Assembly (NCBI RefSeq): GCF_040546595.1
Contig: NZ_JBEPOB010000001.1
Coordinates: forward strand, 1,427,001-1,491,000
Direction of reading: 5' to 3'
Source: Bosea sp. OAE506
GTDB taxonomy: Bacteria; Pseudomonadota; Alphaproteobacteria; Rhizobiales; Beijerinckiaceae
Length of the DNA stretch: 64,000 nucleotides
Shown: positions 8,976 through 17,647 of the stretch, one piece after another
Layout of the letters: the number at the start of each line of letters is the position of its first letter
Position numbering within the stretch: position 1 is the stretch's first letter
Notes under the pieces: generated by a model
The model's database searches: none
What the model saw: only the letters and a program-made list of their open reading frames with translations
Told to the model about the DNA's origin: nothing
Position numbers and translations under genes: made by a program

Positions 8976-9224
8976 CTATTTCCTCAGCCTTTTCTTCCAG
9001 CCGCCCATCAGTGACAGCGTCGCGGCGTAGATGACCTCCTGATTGGCATCACGGACGCTGACGCTGAATGTGCGGTGGTCGCCATCGGGGATCTTGTCGC
9101 GGGCCATATCCGGCAGGGCATCCAGCGCGGCCCACCGCGCCGCCGCCTCGTCCGGCAACTCGTAACCTTCCGGGTCGATCAGCGGTGAAGTACCGTCGTC
9201 GGTGTCGAAAAAGTAACGGGGCAT
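8976..9224 (-). CDS. DUF6894 family small protein
   Basis: 82 residues starting MPRYFFDTDDGT, the hallmark of DUF6894 proteins common in Rhizobiales. The ATG at 9224 has a strong GGAGGG site five bases upstream, so the longer frame to 9266 is rejected. Function of the family is unknown; members are frequently found next to HWE kinase and receiver genes, as here. Confidence 0.85.
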   Translation of the reverse strand: MPRYFFDTDDGTSPLIDPEGYELPDEAAARWAALDALPDMARDKIPDGDHRTFSVSVRDANQEVIYAATLSLMGGWKKRLRK

Positions 9225-9399
9225 CAAAGCCCTCCGGACGCGGGAACGAGCGCGCGGGACCACCACGCAGGTTCAGTCCCGTGTTTCAAGCAAGCAATTG
9301 CCGCGGTTCTCATCGACATGGCGCCATCCTCTGATGGTGAGCGAGGGGGCCGCCAGCGAGCAGACATTGTAGACGTCGGCTGTGGGCCAAAACCGCCCT

Positions 9400-9472
9400 C
9401 CGTTCGCCCGGGCGAGTTGCGCCAATAGCCGACTTTGGCTCTCTGCCCGAAAACGGACATTCCGGAATGAGC
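9400..9472. repeat. Dispersed intergenic repeat, copy A
   Basis: Read on the minus strand it contains AATGTCCGTTTTCGGGCAGA, then a spacer, then GTCGGCTATTGGCGCAACTC. The same order of words occurs at 21155-21212 and 23620-23680. It fills much of the gap between the DUF6894 and TRAP genes (9225-9529), in which no coding gene is supported. Confidence 0.6.
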
Positions 9473-9529
9473 TCAGCGCGGCTTCCCATGAGAAGCGAGC
9501 CGGGCTCCAGCGGCCGCCAACGTCTCTCT

Positions 9530-10956
<1,427 letters not shown>

Positions 10957-10960
<4 letters not shown>

Positions 10961-11568
10961 TGCAGCGGCTTCTCGTAAGCGTATTCGTGGACGTGGAAGC
11001 CGCGCAGCGCGGCCGCACGCTTGATCATCTCGGCGATGCCTTGAAGCAGGATCAGCGTGAAGCCGACGGGCAGGAGCAGGATGACCGGCCAGCGGATCAG
11101 GCCGCCGGCGTTGTTCGACGCCTCGTTGAGGGTCCAGGACTGCACGAACCAGGGCCAGGTGAACCAGATCATCACCAGGCACATCGGCATGAGGAAGACA
11201 GCTCCGCCGAGCAGGTCGATCCAGTGGCGGGTGCGGTCAGAGACCATGCCGTAGATCAGGTCAACGCGGACATGCTCGTTGACGCGCAGCGTATAGGCGG
11301 CGCCCAGCAGCACCATGCCGGCGAACATGTACCACTGCAGTTCGAGCCAGGCGTTCGAGCTGTTGGAAATCAGGTAGCGGATCGTCGCGTTGCCGGCGCT
11401 GACGAGGGATGCGAACAGGACCAGCCAACTCGCGATCACCCCCAACCACTCGCTGAGCTTGTCGATGACGCGGGCGAGCGGCATCAGCACGCGGCAGCCA
11501 TACCAGGCGATCGCGACCAGTCCCGCCATGCCGCCGATGGTGGCCAGCGCCAACCAGAGCTTGAACAT
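10957..11568 (-). CDS. dctQ: TRAP transporter small permease DctQ
   Basis: 203 residues with four predicted membrane helices (about 5-25, 40-65, 80-105, 155-180), longer than the shortest DctQ but in range for the subgroup paired with large DctM. Contains WLELQWYMFAGMVLLGAAYT and HVRVDLIYG, characteristic of the family. Translationally coupled to dctM by a 4-bp overlap. It stabilises the large permease. First gene of a two-gene unit with no binding protein. Confidence 0.9.
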
Positions 11569-11585
11569 CTACGCTTTCCCCAATC

Positions 11586-12101
11586 TCAGCCGGTTGGTGC
11601 GCCGCCGGCGCGCCCCGCGGGCCCCAGCTTCACCGCCCGTACCCGAGTGTTGGCGATGCGGCCGTAAGCGCGCAGCATCGCTGCCGTCAGTGCGAGCGCT
11701 GCGCTCGCCGCTACCGTTCGCTCACCAGCAACTTCGGCGCGGAAAACGTTTGCTTCCAAGGGCTCGTGCGCCAGCGACCAGCAGGTACCAGGCATGAGTT
11801 CGGCGAGAACGCCCAGCGTCGCCGCGGTGTCGGAAGTGAGGCGGCCCACGCTCTTCCAAGTCGTGCCTTGGCGCATGATACCGCCCTTGGCGGCCTTGCC
11901 GCCGGGCCTGCGCCTGACGACGAAGCCCAGGGCCTCGTAGACGTCGCAGTCGAGGTCCGGGGAGCCAGCCGTCGCGCGCTCGCAGAGCAGCGCGAGTTCG
12001 GCCAGATGGGCCGCCTGTTCCACGGCTGAGCCGCTCGACCGCGATGTCGCGAGAAATTCCGCATGGGGCGGGACGATGCGGGTCGAGGAGGGACCAGCCA
12101 T
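11586..12101 (-). CDS. Hypothetical protein, possibly phage ABA-sandwich-like
   Basis: About 171 residues. No signal peptide or membrane helix. The second half (SWSLAHEP region, then TVAASAALALTAAMLRAYGR) resembles the small ABA-sandwich domain found in phage-derived proteins, which ends in an Ala/Leu-rich helix; this likeness is weak. It lies 17 bp upstream of dctQ on the same strand and may be co-transcribed. Start taken at the third Met-proximal codon; an ATG two codons earlier is possible. Confidence 0.5.
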   Translation of the reverse strand: MAGPSSTRIVPPHAEFLATSRSSGSAVEQAAHLAELALLCERATAGSPDLDCDVYEALGFVVRRRPGGKAAKGGIMRQGTTWKSVGRLTSDTAATLGVLAELMPGTCWSLAHEPLEANVFRAEVAGERTVAASAALALTAAMLRAYGRIANTRVRAVKLGPAGRAGGAPTG

Positions 12102-12196
12102 CAACATCGGTGCTCGGACTCGACAGGGGCGACGCGCTGCGTCTGTCCGGCCCGGATACCAGCTATGCGCTTAGCCGTTCCATTCCTCGGAGGCCC

Positions 12197-12940
12197 TTAT
12201 GCCATAGCTTCGGCATAGCCACCGGCCTCGAACTGCTCCTGAGTGTGTAAGCGGTAGCCGACAGCGAGCTCGGTCACCAGGTAGATCGGCCGGCTTGGAT
12301 CAGGTTCGAGGCGGTTGCGCAGCTTCTTCATCAAGATGCGCAGATACTGGACGTCCTGGTCGGGATCCTGCGGCCAGAGTTCCTTCATCAGCTGGCGATG
12401 CGTCAGCACCATGCCCTGATGAGTGGCGAGCACCCGCAACAGCGCGAACTGTTTTGAAGAGAGAGAAACCACCGCCCCGTCCCTGTTAACGAGACGCCGG
12501 GCCAGATCGATGACGAGGCCGCCGACGCGCAGCAGGGGGGAAGATGAGGCACGGCTGACGCTGCGGCGCAGCACCACGCCAACGCGCGCCAGCAGTTCCG
12601 CCATCCCGAAGGGCTTCACCACATAGTCGTCCGCACCCGCCTCCAGCAGTGCGACCTTCTCGGCCTCGGTATTACGGACCGAAAGCACGATGACCGGCAC
12701 CTGTGACCAGGAGCGCAGCTCCGCCAGCACCGTCGCCCCGTCGGCGTCGGGCAGACCGAGATCGAGGATCACGAGATCGGGGGCCCGCATCACCGCAGCG
12801 TCAATGGCTTCGCGCGCGGTGCGTGCCTCCGTGACGCGGAAGCCCTGCAAGTCGAGCCCAGTCTTGAGGAAGCGGCGGATCTGGGGCTCGTCGTCGACGA
12901 CCAGTGCCTCCAGTGTACTGGATCCGGTGCGCTCACTCAT
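12197..12940 (-). CDS. kdpE: KdpE-type OmpR-family response regulator
   Basis: 247 residues. Receiver at 10-120 with acidic pocket (VVDDEP), phospho-acceptor Asp in LVILDLGLPDADG, and switch Lys in DDYVVKPFGM. Winged-helix DNA-binding domain at 140-235 (LSSKQFALLRVLATHQGMVL; YLVTELAVGYRL). Strongly KdpE-like. Its ATG region overlaps the kinase stop by 8 bp. KdpE normally activates kdpFABC, but no potassium ATPase genes lie in this window. Confidence 0.88.
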   Translation of the reverse strand: MSERTGSSTLEALVVDDEPQIRRFLKTGLDLQGFRVTEARTAREAIDAAVMRAPDLVILDLGLPDADGATVLAELRSWSQVPVIVLSVRNTEAEKVALLEAGADDYVVKPFGMAELLARVGVVLRRSVSRASSSPLLRVGGLVIDLARRLVNRDGAVVSLSSKQFALLRVLATHQGMVLTHRQLMKELWPQDPDQDVQYLRILMKKLRNRLEPDPSRPIYLVTELAVGYRLHTQEQFEAGGYAEAMA

Positions 12941-14507
12941 CCTCGTCCTCCTTGCGCAGCTGTTCGGTCAGGCCCGGCAGGGTGATGCACAGCGTGGAGC
13001 CAAGACCCGGCCCTTCGCTCGACGCCGCGATGGTGCCGCCATTGCCCTCGACGAAAACGCGGGCGATCGTCAAGCCGAGCCCGCTGCCTCCCGCAAGGTC
13101 GGCATGACGTTCGCCGCGGTAGAAGCGCTCGAAGATCTGCTCGGTCTGGCCCTCGTCGAGCCCCGCTCCGGCATCGCCAACAGCGATAGCGACGCCGTCA
13201 GCGGTGGGCTTCACACTGACCCGGATGGCCGAACCGGCCGGGCTGAACTTGGCGGCATTTTCCAGCAGATTGATCAGGGCCTGTTCGACCAAAACGGCAT
13301 CGACATGGACGAGAGGCAGGTCCTCGGACACCGCGCGGAGGATGCGATGCTCGCGCAGCCGGTCTCGGGCTGCGTCGAGGGCGGAGTTGACGATGTCGAG
13401 CGGATCGACAGCTTCGAGGCGGGGTAAAAGGGCGCCCGAGCGAATGCGCGTCACGTCCAGCAGATTCTGGACGCGCAGGTCGAGCCTGCGCGCTTCCGCC
13501 TCAATCCCCTGCGCCAGTTCGAGGAGGCGCGGATCGGCGCGCAGCGGGGCGGCCGTGGCCAGAACTCCGGCGGAGCCCATAATGCCCGCGATCGGGGTGC
13601 GCAATTCATGAGAGACCGATTCGAGCAGGATGTCGCGCAACTCGTCGGTGCGCCGGCGCAGATTGCGCTCCTTCACCGCGCGGGTGAGGCCTAGCCGGTC
13701 GAGCGAGCGCGAGCCTTCGTTCAGGATCGAGCGCGCCTGGGCGACCCATTCGTCCGAGGGCTCCCGCGACTCCTGCGCGAGCGGCACGGCAAGGACTGCG
13801 CCGGCCCGGCCCGCCTCACCGAGGCGGCAGAGCAGCCAGCTCTCTCCGGCGGGAAGCTGGAGGCGTTCGGTCTCCTCTCGCTCGGCGGACGAAGTCGCGA
13901 GTAGGGATTCGATCGCCTCGACCAGGCGATCCGGGTGCGGTGGGGCCGTAGAACCGGGGACAACCTCAATCCTCCCATCTCGCCCAGCGACGAAGATCGC
14001 GACGCGTCGCTCCAGCGCCTCGCCCATATGGTCCGCCACGAGCCGGTAGATCGAGTTCGTGTCGCTTGCCGCGGCCATGTCGGAGCCCAGCCGGTAGAGG
14101 TGCCGGATCTGTCGTTCGCGCTCGCGCGCCGCCAGCATCTCAGCCCGTATCCGGGCGGTGAGACGGCCGATTGTTAGCGCGACGACGAGCGAAACGACGA
14201 GATCGACGAACTGTGCGGGCTGCACCACCAGCACGCTGAACAGCGGCGGATAGAACAGCGAGCTCATCAGGGCGCCTAGAAGTGCCGCGAAGACGGCCGG
14301 CCCCGTGCCATGCCGGACAGCCGACACGACCACTGGAAGCATGTAGAGCGCGGAGACGCTGTCCAGCGGCGTCAACCAGGCAAGCGCCGCACCAAGCGCG
14401 GTCGCAAGGCAGACGAGAGCGCCTGCGCCGACATAACGGACCAGCGCGAGACGTCTCCTCCAGGTTGGACCAAACCCTTTAAAAACGTCGGTCCAGAAAT
14501 CCGTCAT
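12933..14507 (-). CDS. Short KdpD-like sensor kinase lacking the KdpD/Usp N-terminus
   Basis: 524 residues, against about 900 for full KdpD. It starts directly with the four-helix DUF4118 membrane domain (about 22-120), followed by a GAF-like region (about 145-270) and a HisKA domain (SVSHELRTPIAGIMGS, His near 303). The ATPase domain has N-box INLLENAAKFSP, G1 GDAGAGLDE and G2 GGSGLGLTI. The KdpD and universal-stress domains that sense K+ and ATP are absent. Paired with kdpE by overlap. With no kdpFABC nearby it may serve another target such as the adjacent TRAP genes (inference). Confidence 0.87.
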   Translation of the reverse strand: MTDFWTDVFKGFGPTWRRRLALVRYVGAGALVCLATALGAALAWLTPLDSVSALYMLPVVVSAVRHGTGPAVFAALLGALMSSLFYPPLFSVLVVQPAQFVDLVVSLVVALTIGRLTARIRAEMLAARERERQIRHLYRLGSDMAAASDTNSIYRLVADHMGEALERRVAIFVAGRDGRIEVVPGSTAPPHPDRLVEAIESLLATSSAEREETERLQLPAGESWLLCRLGEAGRAGAVLAVPLAQESREPSDEWVAQARSILNEGSRSLDRLGLTRAVKERNLRRRTDELRDILLESVSHELRTPIAGIMGSAGVLATAAPLRADPRLLELAQGIEAEARRLDLRVQNLLDVTRIRSGALLPRLEAVDPLDIVNSALDAARDRLREHRILRAVSEDLPLVHVDAVLVEQALINLLENAAKFSPAGSAIRVSVKPTADGVAIAVGDAGAGLDEGQTEQIFERFYRGERHADLAGGSGLGLTIARVFVEGNGGTIAASSEGPGLGSTLCITLPGLTEQLRKEDEDE

Positions 14508-14970
14508 TGGCCTACCGTATGGATGAAAGCCCTCGTCCCGTGCCTAGTCCGACATAGCAGTGGAGGCACGCGCAAGAACTCGTCCAGTCGAGCCGCGGAT
14601 TCAGCCGTAGTCAAACCCATTGCCGGCATGTGCCGGGCGATGGGTCGTTAGGCAGCCTCGAGGAAGAGCTGTCTCTACGGGACGGTGCTCGGCTCGGCCG
14701 GGTCCCTGGTACAATTGGGAGCTATAGAGACGTCGGATCGCGCCATTGGCTCACACTGGAGCACTGCCCATTTAGCTGACATCTGCGTCGCGCGGTGTCA
14801 GCCTCACCCGCCGCCGTCGCCACCTGATCGAAATTGTTTTCGGCAAACCCGACGTGGTTCAGAGGTCGGAATTGGACCCAGTCAATCACGCTGCGAAGTG
14901 CCGGTCGGCGACCGGAACTCAACAAGTCCGTTTCCCGTTGCATCAGCGGGGGACCCCAAGGTCTATGCCG
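14508..14970. other. Intergenic region without supported gene
   Basis: About 460 bp between the divergent KdpD-like kinase and the small DUF6894-like gene. Open frames here lack a convincing ribosome site or recognisable product. Presumably carries both promoters. Confidence 0.4.
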
Positions 14971-15285
14971 ATGCCAAAGTTCAGAGTGACAACCGACAAC
15001 GGCGATGGGCCTAATTTCGGTGACGAGCCCTTCGATTTCAAAGACGAGAAGGCGGCCACCGACGACGCCCAACTCTCACTATTCGCAATGGCGTTTGACA
15101 TGCGGCCTCACGGCAAGGTCGCCTGTTGGCGCGTCTGCGTCGAGGACGATACCGGTAGACAGGTATACCAAGCTGACCTTCGCTTTTCGTCCAAGGATGG
15201 CGCCGATATGGATCGAGAAGACCTCGAATCCGACGCGGCAGCGATCGAGATTGCGGAATATCTGAGCGGTCGGTCTCGCGAATGA
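14971..15285 (+). CDS. DUF6894-like small protein
   Basis: 104 residues beginning MPKFRVTTDNGDGPNFGD, with the FKDEKAATDDAQLSLFAMA helix and the CWRVCVEDDTGRQVYQADLRF strand, matching the layout of DUF6894 proteins (compare 8976-9224). AAGG lies nine bases before the ATG at 14971; an ATG two codons upstream is possible. It sits 75 bp before a single-domain receiver gene, the second time in this window that a DUF6894 gene neighbours such a receiver. Confidence 0.7.
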   Translation: MPKFRVTTDNGDGPNFGDEPFDFKDEKAATDDAQLSLFAMAFDMRPHGKVACWRVCVEDDTGRQVYQADLRFSSKDGADMDREDLESDAAAIEIAEYLSGRSRE

Positions 15286-15359
15286 TCTTTTGAGGCAGCA
15301 TCAGTGCAACCATACCGCTCACAGGCAGTTAGATTGTGTTGGACAGCCGAAAGTTCGCC

Positions 15360-15713
15360 ATGACCAAGACAGTCGTTCTAGTCGTAGAGGATGAGGCCCT
15401 CATCCGCATGTGCGCCGTTGAGTTGATAGAGCACGCTGGGCACACGGTGTACGAAGCTGCTCATTCCGATGACGCGATACGCCAACTCGAAGCTCACCTC
15501 GAAATCGCGGTCGTCTTCTCCGACATCGACATGCCAGGCGGATCCATGGACGGTTTGAAGCTGATCCATGCGGTCCGCAATCGCTGGCCGCCGACAATCC
15601 TGATCCTCGCCTCGGGACGAGTTTCGCCATCGGTAGCCGACATGCCGTCCCAGACGATCTTCCTTCGCAAGCCTTATTCCGAGGACACTCTGCTCAAAGC
15701 CATCGCGGCTTGA
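15360..15713 (+). CDS. Single-domain response regulator
   Basis: 117 residues from MTKTVVLVVEDE. Receiver domain only: acidic pair in VEDEA, phospho-acceptor Asp in VFSDIDMPGGSMDG, Thr/Ser switch in LILASG, Lys in FLRKPYSED. It lacks an output domain, so it acts as a phosphate shuttle or sink, typically for HWE kinases. Closest relative in the window is the broken copy at 8532-8886. A GTG eight codons upstream is a possible but weaker start. Confidence 0.88.
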   Translation: MTKTVVLVVEDEALIRMCAVELIEHAGHTVYEAAHSDDAIRQLEAHLEIAVVFSDIDMPGGSMDGLKLIHAVRNRWPPTILILASGRVSPSVADMPSQTIFLRKPYSEDTLLKAIAA

Positions 15714-16141
15714 GTTTGCCGGACCACTTGAATCACCACGTAGGCAGTAAGAACAACCCGCGGTATTGTCCGTCTACCCAGGCCAGTACTACTCCAAAGC
15801 GCTCCAGTTCCGCCGCCGCGCATCATCGCTTCTCCGCATTTCAGGGTTCACGCCGCAAATACGAGGAACGGACACAAAGTTCAATAAGCTGTGAGCTTGC
15901 TCAACTGGTTGTGGGTACAATCACTTTACACGCCAGCGTATGATAAAATGAGCTCTTTGCGCCGTTGGCGATCAGGAATGGTCGTGAACCCTGACCGTGC
16001 GTCGCTTTGGACGGATGCATGTCTTTTGCCATTGTCAGGCAATGCCTCTCGCTGTCATTTGGGTATGCCCTATAAATGGACGGGGTCGGACAAAGCGACT
16101 TCGGTCACCTGTTCGGGGCCGACGGGTGGCCTGGGTAGTTA
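15714..16141. other. Intergenic region upstream of the KaiC-like gene
   Basis: About 430 bp, AT-richer than its surroundings. No coding frame is supported. A small TTGCC/GGCAA dyad is visible near 16027-16045. It should carry the promoter for the KaiC-kinase operon. Confidence 0.4.
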
Positions 16142-17647
16142 ATGCGAGGGCCCAACGTGAACGAGTTATTTAAACAGCAGGCCCTGACAGGCGTGTTGGG
16201 ATTAGACGATGTGCTGGGGGGCGGTCTCGAACGACAACGTCTGTTCCTGTTGGAGGGAAACCCGGGGACAGGCAAGACGACCATCTCGATCCAGTTTTTG
16301 ATTGCAGGCGCCCAGGCTGGCGAGCGCTCCCTCTACATTACGCTGTCTGAGACAGAGGAAGAGCTGCGCTCTGGCGCAACCTCGCATGGCTGGGACATGA
16401 CGGGTATCGACATCTTCGAACTCGTGCCTCCCGAAACACTACTCGACGAGGATCAGCAGCAAAGTCTTCTCTATTCATCCGATCTTGAACTCGGAGAAAC
16501 GACCAAACGCATCTTTGAAGCGTTTGAGCGCGTGAGGCCCGATCGCGTCGTGCTGGACAGCCTTTCCGAGATTCGGCTGCTTGCGCAGAGTTCATTGCGC
16601 TACCGGCGCCAGATCCTGGCGATGAAGCACTACTTCGCCAGGCAGGGGGCAACCGTGCTGATGCTCGATGACCTGACGACCGATATCAACGATAAGACCG
16701 TTCATAGCGTGGCCCACGGCGTCATCAGGTTGGAAGAGACTTCGCCAGAGTACGGCGGAGACCGTCGGCGGCTTCGCGTCGGCAAATATCGCGGGCGCCG
16801 CTATCGAGGCGGCTACCACGACTTCGCCATCGCGACCGGCGGTGTGCGCGTCTTCCCGCGTCTCGTCTCAGCCGAGCACAAGAAGAGGATCGCGCGGGAC
16901 GTCGTGACGAGCGGTCGGGCAGAACTCGACGCACTTCTGGGCGGCGGTGTTGAGAGCGGATCGAGCGTTCTCATTCTAGGCCCCGCGGGGACGGGCAAAT
17001 CGCTGCTGACCTTGACCTTCATCGAAGGTGCCATCGGTCGAGGTGAAAAGGCGGCGCTATTTGTCTTCGACGAGGAGATGGGGCTGCTATTCGACAGAGC
17101 GAAAAAGCTGGGCATCGATCTTCAGGGTATGATCGACGCGGGTAGCCTGTTCATGGAACAGGTGGATGCGGCGGAGCTGAGCCCCGGGGAGTTCACTGAG
17201 CGCGTACGCCGCTCGGTCGAAGCACACGGCGTTAGAACGGTCGTCATCGACAGCCTCAACGGCTATCAGGCCGCCATGCCGCAGGAGCAGGCGCTAGTCC
17301 TGCACATTCACGAGCTATTGCAATATCTTAACAGGCAGGGGGCAACCACCTTCTTGACCGTGGCACAGCACGGGCTCGTTGGCGATATGAGGTCGCCGGT
17401 CGACGTCACCTATCTCGCCGATACAGTTATCCTCTTGCGCTACTTTGAGGCGATAGGCCGTGTCCGGCGCGCGATATCGGTCGTCAAGAAGCGAACGGGC
17501 GCGCACGAGGATACGATTCGAGAATTCCGCATCGATGGCCGTGGAATCTCACTCGGCGAGCCGCTCGTCAAATTTCAGGGCGTGCTGCGCGGGGTGCCGA
17601 CCCTGGTTGACGACGGTCCGCAGCTGATACGGGCCGAGGACCCGTGA
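16142..17647 (+). CDS. KaiC-like double-domain RecA-fold ATPase
   Basis: 501 residues with two KaiC domains. Domain 1 (about 10-240): Walker A GNPGTGKTT and ETEEEL glutamates. Domain 2 (about 250-480): Walker A GPAGTGKSL, FDEEMG catalytic glutamates, VVIDSLNGYQ Walker B. The segment matching the cyanobacterial KaiC phosphosites reads VTYLADTVILLRYFE, so Ser431-Thr432 become Thr-Tyr. No kaiA or kaiB is present. Four-base overlap with a hybrid kinase shows a coupled unit. Likely a signalling ATPase rather than a complete clock. An internal GTG at 16157 with GAGGG upstream is an alternative start. Confidence 0.9.
   Translation: MRGPNVNELFKQQALTGVLGLDDVLGGGLERQRLFLLEGNPGTGKTTISIQFLIAGAQAGERSLYITLSETEEELRSGATSHGWDMTGIDIFELVPPETLLDEDQQQSLLYSSDLELGETTKRIFEAFERVRPDRVVLDSLSEIRLLAQSSLRYRRQILAMKHYFARQGATVLMLDDLTTDINDKTVHSVAHGVIRLEETSPEYGGDRRRLRVGKYRGRRYRGGYHDFAIATGGVRVFPRLVSAEHKKRIARDVVTSGRAELDALLGGGVESGSSVLILGPAGTGKSLLTLTFIEGAIGRGEKAALFVFDEEMGLLFDRAKKLGIDLQGMIDAGSLFMEQVDAAELSPGEFTERVRRSVEAHGVRTVVIDSLNGYQAAMPQEQALVLHIHELLQYLNRQGATTFLTVAQHGLVGDMRSPVDVTYLADTVILLRYFEAIGRVRRAISVVKKRTGAHEDTIREFRIDGRGISLGEPLVKFQGVLRGVPTLVDDGPQLIRAEDP

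Noticed and set aside
16142..17647. Complete circadian clock (KaiABC)
   Set aside because: Only a KaiC-like protein is present, with altered phosphosites; no KaiA or KaiB in the window.
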